A stretch of DNA of 12,790 nt, from positions 1 through 12,790 of the forward strand of contig JBGPKH010000210.1 in the NCBI GenBank assembly GCA_041485845.1, in the 5' to 3' direction. The DNA is from OMOG01 sp041485845 (GTDB lineage: Bacteria > Acidobacteriota > Terriglobia > Bryobacterales > Bryobacteraceae). The notes under the pieces were generated by a model. That model did no database searches. It saw only the letters and a list, made by a program, of their open reading frames with translations, and was not told where the DNA came from. Positions 7,256 through 12,790 of the stretch are shown in pieces; within the stretch, counting starts at the first letter, position 1; each line of letters opens with the position of its first letter. Both the position numbers and the translations under genes were made by a program.

Positions 7256-7663
7256 GAGACGGGATCATCGTGGTTGCTACCGCCAACGACCCAGCGTCGC
7301 TGAACGGTGCCCTTTCAAAGCGCCCGGGCCGGTTCGATCGTGTCGCCCCGTTCGCAGCGCCAACGCCGGAGCTTCGCCAGGGGGCTGAGCGCCGGAAGGC
7401 TCGATGCACCGGCAGTGGCAGCGGCAGCGGCGGTGATGGACCGTTTCTCGTTCGCTCAGGTCCGGGAGGCATACATCCTGGCCGGCCAATTTGCGTTCGG
7501 CCGTGACGAGGACGTCACGTCGGATGACCTCGTTCAGGCAGCCCATCAAATGAGGCGAGAAGGTCGGCGTCTGAGCGCAAAGGTAGATGGGCGTGACGTC
7601 GGATTCTCGATGCATGAGAGTGAGCCGGAGGATGTTGGCGTCCATCCTGTCAACCATGGCTGA
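7255..7663 (+). pseudogene. AAA+ ATPase C-terminal part, frameshifted
   Basis: In one frame (7255 to about 7380) the product reads GIIVVATANDPASLNGALSK followed by RPGRFDRVAPFAAP. This is the second region of homology of AAA+ ATPases, with sensor 1 (ATAN) and the arginine-finger segment RPGRFDR. The continuation is in another frame, from about 7390 to the stop at 7661-7663: LSAGRLDAPAVAAAAAVMD, then RFSFAQVREAYILAGQFAFG and EDVTSDDLVQAAHQM. That is the helical lid domain with sensor 2 near the FAQVREAY helix. The switch between frames lies at about 7380-7390. Walker A and B are missing, so this is a broken 3' end of a cytoplasmic AAA+ gene of the FtsH/CDC48-like class. It is joined directly to the preceding ATPase fragment. 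Confidence 0.65.
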
Positions 7664-8114
7664 GCGTCGGGGACATTGCGATGAAATACAGCTTTTGTTG
7701 TCGGGGTGGGCGGCCTTCTCGTGTGTGCTGGCCAAGTCAGGCGTGCGCGTAGAACAGCCACCGCACACACCACCATAGACCCAGAGGGCGGCGGCGACAC
7801 CGGCTGAGCCGCACCAACGGCAGCAGCAGAGGGCAGAGCACCGCCACTGACACGACGAGCGACCGGGGCTGGAGCATGGGGATGACCGGCGGTCTCGGAG
7901 CGGCAACAGCGGCAACGGCGCGCCGCAGGCTCTCTGTGTCTCTTCACTGTTTGGAGAGGGTTGCGGAGGTGGATTCAGCAGCGCGAAGACGATGCCGAAG
8001 CCTCGGTTGGATGACAGCTTTCTGTGGCGCCCCGCCTACGCCGATTCGCTCCGATGACCTTGCCCTCAGGTCAGGTCTATAGGAGCAGAGGCACTGGTCT
8101 CGCCGGGCGACTAG
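7664..8114. other. 451 bp without a supported gene
   Basis: The stretch separates the AAA+ relic from the second padR promoter. On the - strand a 46-codon frame (7737-7877, start MLQPRSLVVSVAVLCPLLL) would encode a small hydrophobic protein, but it has no ribosome-binding site and no recognised family. Larger frames on the same strand are rich in Cys, Arg and Pro, which is typical of shadow translation of GC-rich DNA. A short + frame starting at 7992 (MPKPRLDDSFLWRPAYADSLR) ends after 21 codons and is also unsupported. Confidence 0.35.
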
Positions 8115-8147
8115 TTGACAATCTACCAGAGACTCTAGTAGATTGTC
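8115..8147 (+). promoter_or_regulatory. Promoter with a 10-bp perfect dyad, probable PadR operator
   Basis: TTGACA (8115-8120) and TAGATT (8139-8144), 18 bp apart, form a plausible promoter. GACAATCTAC (8117-8126) and GTAGATTGTC (8138-8147) form a perfect 10-bp inverted repeat with an 11-nt spacer and 21 bp between arm starts. One arm covers the -35 box and the other the -10 box. Centre-to-centre spacing of two helical turns is what a dimeric winged-helix repressor would use. Transcription would begin at about 8150-8152, only a few nucleotides before the padR ATG at 8155, giving a nearly leaderless mRNA. Control by the adjacent PadR protein is inferred. Confidence 0.7.
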
Positions 8148-8154
8148 TTCTAGA

Positions 8155-8508
8155 ATGGCAGACGACGATCGCATCCAGCTCCTGCAAGGCACTCTCGACA
8201 TGCTCATCCTCCAGACGCTGGTGTTCGGGCCGCACCACGGCCATGGTATCGCGACGACGATCCAGCGCACCTCCGACGAAATGCTGCTGGTGGAGCACGG
8301 TTCGCTGTACCCGGCGCTGCAGCGGTTGGAGGGCGCCGGGCTGATCGATGCCGAGTGGGGCACGTCGGAGAACAACCGTCGCGCGCGATATTACAAGCTC
8401 ACTAGGGCGGGGCGAAAGAGGCTGGCGGCGGAGACATCGAAATGGGACAAGATCGTCCAGGCGGTGGCCAATGTGATGGGTGCCGCGCCGAAGGAGGAAG
8501 TGGGATGA
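8155..8508 (+). CDS. PadR-family transcriptional repressor of the ADOP-3 operon
   Basis: This 117-residue protein has a canonical PadR layout. IQLLQGTLDMLILQTLVFGP and HHGHGIATTIQ form the first helices (about 7-38). The conserved VEHGSLYPALQRLEGAGLI segment (about 46-64) is the recognition region, and ENNRRARYYKLTRAGRKRL (about 73-91) forms the wing. A C-terminal helix (WDKIVQAVANVM) follows. ATG 8155 is preferred over the in-frame TTG at 8143, which lies inside the operator and before the predicted transcription start. The stop codon overlaps an ATG at 8505 (ATGA), so the downstream permease was originally coupled to it. It belongs to the same family as the regulator at 4033 but differs clearly in sequence, so the two are separate regulators with different operators. 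Confidence 0.9.
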   Translation: MADDDRIQLLQGTLDMLILQTLVFGPHHGHGIATTIQRTSDEMLLVEHGSLYPALQRLEGAGLIDAEWGTSENNRRARYYKLTRAGRKRLAAETSKWDKIVQAVANVMGAAPKEEVG

Positions 8509-10366
8509 AGTGGTTCGGACGGCGATGGCGATCTCCAGGAGGAGATCCGCGAGCACATCGCGATGGAGACGCGAGAGAACATCGAGCGCGGCATGCCGCC
8601 CGAGGAGGCGCGCCGGGCGGCGCAACGGACCTTCGGCAACGTGGGTGTCACGCGGGAGCGCATTCGCGAGGCGCTGCCTATATATTGGATGGAGACGCTG
8701 TGGCAGGACGTGCGGTACGGTGCCCGGCTGATCCGACGCAGTCCGATGTTAGCAGCGGCGGTGGTCGCCACGCTGACGTTCGGGATCGGACTCAACACCG
8801 GCATCTTCACCTTGATCAACGCCGAGCTTTTCCGTTCTGGGGTGAAAGACCCGGACAGCTTCGTGCGCGTGCACCCGGTGTACACGGGCGATGTGCCGCC
8901 CGGCAATCCGAGATCGGGCAGGGCGTCGCGCGAAGATTACCTCGACTGGCGGGAAGCAACCCGAACCATCCGCGATCTAGCGGCCTGGCAATCGACAGGC
9001 GGGCTTCTGGACGATGACGATACGGCGCGAGTGCCTGCGTTCGAAGTCTCCTGCAATTACTTCGCCGTGTACGGGACCAGGCAGCCGGCTCTCGGGAGAT
9101 TGTTCCTCGAAGAGGAATGTGGAAACCATGGGCCGCAAACCGTGACCGTACTCAGCGAAGAGCTCTGGAGGACCCGGTATGCGGCGGACCCGAACATTGT
9201 TGGAAAGATGGTTCAATTCGATCGCCGTGCCCTTGCTGTGGTGGGCGTCGCCCGGCGCGGGACAGGCGAACCGATGCGCGGGGGACTGTGGATTCCGTAC
9301 TCGACGCGGGTGAGCGCAGGGCTCGGTCCGCTTCGCGTGGAGGGTCGCCTCAAGCCCGGTTTTTCGCGCGCGGCGGCGCAAGCCGAACTTCAGGTTTTGG
9401 CCAGCCGCCAGGACCGGCTGCATCCGGGGCGTACCACGAGAATGCACGTCACCGGCGGCGCCGGCATCGAGGAACCGGGCGCCGCGCCGCGCCTGTTTTG
9501 GGTGCTGTCGCTGGTCCTTGGCGCGCTCGCGGTGGTGCTGCTGTTGGTGTGCGTGAACGTGTCGCTGCTCATGCTTTCGCAAGCTTCGTCGCGGCATCGT
9601 GAGATCGCCGTCCGGCTTTCGCTCGGCGCCGGACGAGCGAGGCTGCTCCGCATGCTGCTGACGCAAAGCCTGCTTATGGCAGGTGCAGCCGGCGCGGCCA
9701 GCGCGTGGATGGCGTACTGGTTCCCTTCCGCGTTTCTTGCGCTTGCCAACCTGCGCGTGGATTATTCGCTCGCGCCGGACTGGCGCGTGTTCCTGTACCT
9801 TGGCGTGATCGCGATGGGGGCCGGCTGCGCGGCCGGGCTGGCGCCGGCGTCGGAATCGCTGAAGACCGATCTGACCAGCGCCATCAAGGGGCATCCCGGA
9901 CACTTGGGAATGACCCCCTGGAAGATGCGCGATTCCCTGGTCACGGCTCAGGTGGCGTTGAGCCTGCTGCTGCTGGCCGCCGCCGGACTGCTGGCCAAAG
10001 CCACCTACGGCGCACTCACCGGGGACCCCGGGTTCGAGGCGGACCGGGTGTTGGTGGCCTATTCGCCGCTGCGTTTCCCGCCGTACACCACCGCGTCCGC
10101 GGCGTCCTTCTATCGCGAGTTTGCCGGCCGTGTGGCGGTGCTTCCCGGCGTTGAGTCGGTGGCTTTTGCAACCTCCATCCGGAGCGGAGATAGCATCGAG
10201 TTGGTGAAATCGCATGCACGGTTGAGCGATCCGGGATCGCAGGCGTCAGTGAATCAGGTCTCGCCGCAGTTCTTCCGAACTATGGGAATTCGCTTGATCC
10301 GCGGTCGCACATTCACCAGCGAGGAAGCTTCCGTCGCTGCGCCGATAACCGTCGTGTCGGAAACGC
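8505..10366 (+). pseudogene. ADOP-3: duplicated orphan permease, frameshifted at the start and cut by an insertion
   Basis: The ancestral start is probably the ATG at 8505, overlapping the padR stop (MKWFGR...). The prefix domain continues in another frame (GDLQEEIREHIAMETRENIE, then MPPEEARRAAQRTFGNVG), so a one-base frameshift lies at about 8517-8525. The first in-frame start after it is ATG 8563, which lacks a well-placed ribosome-binding site. From 8563 the chain has a prefix remnant, membrane helix 1 (about 62-86) and the first extracytoplasmic domain. Helices near 309-338, 367-392 and 407-429 follow, with coupling motif REIAVRLSLGAGRAR at about 346-360. A fifth helix at 459-481 leads to part of the second extracytoplasmic domain. 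Native sequence stops after VVSETL at about residue 600, where the IS-type inverted repeat begins. The frame then ends at 10422 after 19 foreign codons. The second FtsX unit is missing and would lie beyond the window. Confidence 0.85.
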
Positions 10367-10403
10367 TGGGGTGGACCCAAAGGCTGAGACAACCAGTTAA
10401 CCC
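10367..10403 (+). repeat. Terminal inverted repeat, primase side
   Basis: It begins TGGGGTGGACCCAAAGGC and continues TGAGACAACCAGTTAACCC. It matches the reverse complement of 12753-12789 at 31 of 37 positions. Five of the six differences are clustered at positions 14-18, between two conserved blocks: GTGGACCCA and TGAGACAACCAGTTAACC. Two blocks separated by a variable linker is the usual layout of IS ends, with a cleavage-proximal block and a transposase-binding block. Confidence 0.8.
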
Positions 10404-10422
10404 ACTGTTCGCCGCCCGCTGA

Positions 10423-10448
10423 GAAACCATTGTACGACGAGTGGTTTC
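10423..10448 (+). promoter_or_regulatory. Small inverted repeat upstream of the primase gene
   Basis: GAAACCA (10423-10429) and TGGTTTC (10442-10448) are perfect inverse copies around a 12-nt loop, placed 18 nt before the primase ATG. The site lies between the terminal repeat and the gene and could be an operator or a 5' RNA hairpin. Seven base pairs with this loop length is modest evidence. Confidence 0.35.
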
Positions 10449-10466
10449 AATTTCAAAATTGGGTCC

Positions 10467-11474
10467 ATGTTCGACCGTGGACTCAATCTCACCTTGCAGG
10501 CGATTCGCCGCCAACTCGCGGCCATGCCTAACGACCTCTACCTCGTCCGCCTGATTCACCACCAAACCAGAAGGGCGTTTCCAGGCGAACGCTTGTGGAC
10601 CGCTGCCCAACTGATCCAGCCAGCCACGATCAGATTTCTGCGTGTGCGCAATCGGGAAGGCTGTGACATTTACATCCATCCTTATGCCCAGGAGCGGAAC
10701 GCCGGCTACATCCTCGTCGACCTGGATCAGGCCAGCCCAGCCGTCGTCGAAAGCATGCGAACCAATGGACATGAGCCGTGTGTGGTACTCCAGACCAGCC
10801 CCCGGAATCTCCAGGCTTGGGTGCACGTCAGTGCCACACCCATCGAACCCGCGGTGGCCACCTCCATCGGCAAACAGTTGGCCCACACCTACGGCGGTGA
10901 CCGGGCTAGCACGGATTGGCGTCATTTGGGCCGCCTGGCCGGGTTCACCAATCAGAAACCGCAGCGACGCAATGCGCGCGGGTACGCTCCCTGGGTGAAG
11001 GTCTGGCACACCCACGCAGGCTTGGCCCCGGAGGGTCCCACTTTGGTGCAGGCCGCCGAACGCAGCTTGGGCCGCTACTGGAACTCGCCCCCATCTCCAT
11101 ACATCCGTCTTACTCCCGCGTGTGGCGCCGCTCCTGACGCAAACCTGTTGGCGAGCTCGACCGCAGCTCCTGAGGCAGCCCATATCTACCGCAGTTGGTT
11201 GCAGCGGTTGCGCATTCTCGAACGCTTTCCACAGCCCGATTGGAGCATCGCCGACAAGTGGATCGCCAAAGAATTGCTGCCGAGGGGGACGCCCACGGCG
11301 CGAGTCGCTGCCATCCTGCAATGCGGCAGTCCCCGCTTTCCACGCCGGCATTCTAATCCTCAGGATTATCTCCGCCGGACCATCGCGCGAGCCGCGCTGG
11401 AGTTGCAGGCCATCCCTTTTCCCCGACGCGATTCTTTCCCCCACACCGCTGCCACCCCTCCGCCTGGCTCGTGA
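10467..11474 (+). CDS. RepB-type DNA primase (archaeo-eukaryotic primase fold), IS passenger
   Basis: This 335-residue protein matches the RepB primase domain known from mobilisable plasmids. The catalytic acidic pair is in GYILVDLDQ (Asp85 and Asp87, the hhhDhD motif). A second motif, TSPRNLQAWVHVS, lies at about 110-122. The strongly conserved DWRHLGRLAGFTNQKP lies at 150-165. A Pro/Ala-rich linker (about 200-245) leads to a C-terminal helical domain (about 246-325) containing WSIADKWIAKELL and DYLRRTIARAALE, as in other RepB-type primases. Such enzymes make primers for DNA replication. The gene is intact and lies between the IS ends, convergent with the transposase and 32 bp from its stop. 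The start could be ATG 10467 or the in-frame ATG 10524; neither has a strong ribosome-binding site. Its role in this element is unproven; priming of element replication is a reasonable hypothesis. Confidence 0.85.
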   Translation: MFDRGLNLTLQAIRRQLAAMPNDLYLVRLIHHQTRRAFPGERLWTAAQLIQPATIRFLRVRNREGCDIYIHPYAQERNAGYILVDLDQASPAVVESMRTNGHEPCVVLQTSPRNLQAWVHVSATPIEPAVATSIGKQLAHTYGGDRASTDWRHLGRLAGFTNQKPQRRNARGYAPWVKVWHTHAGLAPEGPTLVQAAERSLGRYWNSPPSPYIRLTPACGAAPDANLLASSTAAPEAAHIYRSWLQRLRILERFPQPDWSIADKWIAKELLPRGTPTARVAAILQCGSPRFPRRHSNPQDYLRRTIARAALELQAIPFPRRDSFPHTAATPPPGS

Positions 11475-11494
11475 TCGCGCCTCGCGCGCCCCCC

Positions 11495-11506
11495 TGTGTG
11501 GACCCC
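11495..11506 (+). repeat. Internal IS-end-like sequence at the orfB stop
   Basis: TGTGTGGACCCC shares the GTGGACCC core with both outer ends and lies immediately before the orfB stop codon (11507-11509). IS3 elements commonly end right after orfB. With 12789 as the other end it would delimit a 1,295-bp unit of normal IS3 size. The similarity is short, and the inner block conserved in the outer ends (TGAGACAACCAGTTAACC) is absent here. Confidence 0.45.
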
Positions 11507-12469
11507 TCATGCCGAAATCCTCACTTTCTGCGCCCCTGCGGGCGTGGCCAGCGTACGCTCAAATTGCACCGGCGAGCGGTAGTCCAGCGCCGAGTGCAAC
11601 CGCTTTTCGTTGTAGACTTTTTCCAGAAACTCGCCGATGGCACTGCGAGCATGCGGCATATTCCGATATTCAGTCCTGTATACCTCTTCATACTTGAGCG
11701 TCTTCATAAACGACTCGCAGGCGGCGTTGTCCCACGGGCTCGCTTTGCGACTCATGCTAATTGCGATCTGATTGTCTTTTAACAACTGCGTGTAGTCCCC
11801 ACTCGCGTATTGCACCCCACGATCGGAATGGTGGACCAAGCCCGGCCGGACCCCACGTGCGCTGAGTGCCATGCGTAGCGCCGCGATGGTCAGCGAATCC
11901 TCCATGCAATCGTCAAGATGCCATCCAATCACTCGGCGCGAGTAGGCGTCCAGAATCACCGCCAGGTAGATAAATTCCTCTTCCAGCCGGATGTAGGTGA
12001 TATCCGCCACCCAGAGCTGATCCACGCCAGTGAGCGTCAGCGACCCCGCCAAATTCTGATAGACCGTCAGGCCGTGTGCCGAGTTGGTGGTCACCACGAA
12101 CTTCCGCTTGGTCACACACAGCAGCCCCCAGAGGGGACCCCGCTTCGCGCATCAGCCGTTGCACCCGTTTGCGGTTGACGTTCCATCCCCGCGCCCGCAA
12201 CTCGCGGGCCATCCGCCGGCTTCCGTAACTGGGCCACTCCAGCGCCACCTTCTGCATTTCGTGGCGCAGGTCCATGTCCGTCGGCGCGGACTTCTCCGGG
12301 TCCAGAAACCGATACTAGCCCGCGCGGCTAAAGCCGGCCACCTCACACATCTGAACCACACTCAACTGTGTTCCCGTCTTCACTTCCGTCTCGACCCCCT
12401 CGTAGAACGCGCGCCGTTGTTCAGTGCCCGCAGCAGGCGCTGCTCCTCGACATGCTGCCAGGCTCGTTC
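11507..12469 (-). pseudogene. IS3-family transposase OrfB (DDE integrase core), disrupted
   Basis: OrfB is the catalytic half of the IS3 transposase. The core is complete: the first Asp in VADITYI, the second Asp in LVHHSDRGVQYAS, and the Glu in ACESFMKTLKYEE, followed by HSALDYRSPVQFE. The N-terminal HTH_21 part is visible upstream (SVVQMCEVAGFSRAG, then EWPSYGSRRMARELRARGW and RVQRLMREAG). Two lesions break it. A TAG at 12315-12317 replaces the first Tyr of the expected AGYYRF. A frameshift lies at 12125-12137, where about 13 extra bases separate MREAG from LLCVTKRKFVVTT. Only the 3' 202 codons (11507-12115, GTG start) are continuous. The frame is -1 relative to orfA and open from the slippery site at 12470 to the TAG. 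No full OrfAB fusion can be made without suppression, so this copy is probably inactive. Confidence 0.85.
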
Positions 12470-12721
12470 TAAAAAATCGATCTCCATGGCCTGTTGACCG
12501 ACCTTCCGTTCCAGTTCGGCCACGCGGCTCTCTTCAGCGCGCTTCTTGCCCGCGCCGCTGAAGGCGCGCTCACCGTGAGCCTGCAACTCCTTCCGCCAAC
12601 GGTGCAACTCACTGGGATTCACCTCCAGCGCTCGCGCCACCTCGGCCGCGCTCTGCCCGCTCTCCAGACGGCGCACCGCCGTCATTTTGAACTCTTTTGT
12701 GAACTTCCTTCGAGATTTCAT
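12380..12721 (-). CDS. IS3-family transposase OrfA (helix-turn-helix, leucine zipper)
   Basis: The intact 113-residue OrfA begins MKSRRKFTKEFKMTAVRRLE, followed by SGQSAAEVARALEVNPSELH and RWRKELQ: the HTH_Tnp_1 domain that binds the IS ends. A heptad-rich coiled coil (RVAELERKVGQQAMEIDFLE) follows, for multimerisation. ATG 12721 is chosen because it lies about 10 nt behind AGGGGAA and matches the usual MKxRRKFT start; the in-frame GTG at 12742 has no site in front of it. OrfA is cut by a normal stop at 12380-12382. In IS3 elements OrfA alone regulates transposition, and its frameshifted fusion to OrfB is the transposase. Confidence 0.88.
   Translation of the reverse strand: MKSRRKFTKEFKMTAVRRLESGQSAAEVARALEVNPSELHRWRKELQAHGERAFSGAGKKRAEESRVAELERKVGQQAMEIDFLERAWQHVEEQRLLRALNNGARSTRGSRRK
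12470..12476 (-). promoter_or_regulatory. Programmed -1 frameshift site between orfA and orfB
   Basis: Read on the - strand the sequence is ga T TTT TTA, a canonical X XXY YYZ heptamer in the orfA frame at codons Asp-Phe-Leu (EIDFLE). The orfB frame is -1 relative to orfA and open from here. This is the expected mechanism for making OrfAB in IS3 elements. Many members use A AAA AAG; this one uses the T/A version. Confidence 0.65.
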
Positions 12722-12752
12722 TTTCCAGCTTTCCCCTTTCACTGATTTTCAG

Positions 12753-12789
12753 GGGTTAACTGGTTGTCTCAAAACGTGGGTCCACTCCA
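12753..12789 (-). repeat. Terminal inverted repeat, transposase side
   Basis: Read leftward from 12789 it begins TGGAGTGGACCCACG and continues TTTTGAGACAACCAGTTAACC. It matches 10367-10403 at 31 of 37 positions. It lies 32 bp upstream of the orfA ATG and so should also contain the transposase promoter, for which I see no strong boxes. Only one base of the window lies outside it. Confidence 0.8.
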
Positions 12790-12790
12790 A

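Larger units (their letters stand above)
10367..12789 (-). mobile_element. IS3-family element carrying a RepB-type primase gene
   Basis: The 2,423-bp element has 37-bp terminal inverted repeats (10367-10403 and 12753-12789) with 31 of 37 positions identical, both beginning TGG and containing GTGGACCCA. Inside lie a primase gene on the + strand and, facing it, the two-frame transposase on the - strand. The insertion point is inside ADOP-3. The target duplication (3-4 bp in the IS3 family) cannot be checked because the window stops one base after the right repeat. A simple IS3 is 1.2-1.5 kb. The extra length comes from the primase gene, and an internal end-like sequence at 11495-11506 suggests that a simple unit is nested inside. 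This copy is probably immobile on its own, since orfB is broken. Confidence 0.75.

Noticed and set aside
7737..7877. 46-codon hydrophobic small ORF on the - strand (MLQPRSLVVSVAVLCPLLL)
   Set aside because: It looks membrane-like but has no ribosome-binding site or promoter and no family I recognise, and it lies in a region of gene debris.
7277..7915. 212-codon Cys-rich frame on the - strand
   Set aside because: It overlaps the AAA+ relic on the other strand and shows no conserved domain; cysteines come from GCA/GCC repeats read in reverse.
8977..10215. 412-codon open frame on the - strand
   Set aside because: It lies antisense to ADOP-3, is very rich in Arg, Gly and His, has no domain, and is explained by the codon bias of the GC-rich sense gene.
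10254..11510. 418-codon open frame on the - strand
   Set aside because: It is antisense to the primase and runs across the IS boundary into ADOP-3, so it cannot be an ancestral gene; composition is that of a shadow frame.
1..12790. CRISPR arrays, tRNA and rRNA genes
   Set aside because: I see no regularly spaced repeats and no tRNA- or rRNA-like sequence on either strand by eye.

Overview
The window reads as a stretch of GC-rich genomic DNA from an Acidobacteriota member, most likely of the Solibacter/Bryobacter type. The reason is three consecutive genes for 'acidobacterial duplicated orphan permeases' (ADOP), large MacB/FtsX-fold membrane proteins that occur in many paralogous copies in that phylum. 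They usually sit beside a PadR-type repressor and have no dedicated ATPase gene. The taxonomic call is inferred from gene content only; no rRNA or tRNA gene is present.

Layout, left to right. (1) Positions 1-537 hold the possible 5' end of a leftward gene that runs out of the window, then DNA without a convincing gene. (2) ADOP-1 (538-3042, +) is complete, lacks an N-terminal prefix domain and has no padR gene in front of it; a 15-bp perfect hairpin follows it. (3) Positions 3109-3990 are a gene graveyard: the first 30 or so codons of a padR gene (+), the C-terminal tail of a tyrosine recombinase (-) and a nested inverted repeat. (4) A three-gene overlapping operon follows: padR (4033-4377), a separate small gene for the permease prefix domain (4370-4660), and ADOP-2 (4636-7050). 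It has a near-perfect sigma70-type promoter whose -10 box lies only 12 nt before the padR ATG. (5) Positions 7051-8114 carry fragments of two ATPases, one resembling the phage Sak4/AAA_24 group and one the C-terminal end of an AAA+ protein broken by a frameshift. (6) A second padR (8155-8508), with an operator-like 10-bp perfect dyad over its promoter, overlaps ADOP-3. ADOP-3 has a frameshift near its start and is cut at about codon 601 by an insertion. (7) The insertion, 10367-12789, is a 2.42-kb IS3-family element with 37-bp imperfect terminal inverted repeats (31/37 identical). It carries an intact RepB-type DNA primase gene (+) facing a two-frame IS3 transposase (orfA/orfB, -).

The most interesting object is this last element. 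IS3 elements move by a copy-out/paste-in route that needs DNA replication, and here a primase gene lies between the ends. A third, internal IS-end-like sequence at 11495-11506, directly at the orfB stop, suggests that a conventional 1.3-kb IS3 unit is nested in the longer element. The transposase of this copy is damaged (one in-frame TAG and one frameshift in orfB), while the primase frame is open throughout.

The two padR promoters share an architecture: the -35 TTGACA forms one arm of a dyad, the other arm abuts or overlaps the -10 box, and transcripts would be almost leaderless. This fits autorepression by PadR, with co-control of the overlapping permease genes. What the ADOP proteins do is not established, and nothing in the window identifies a substrate.
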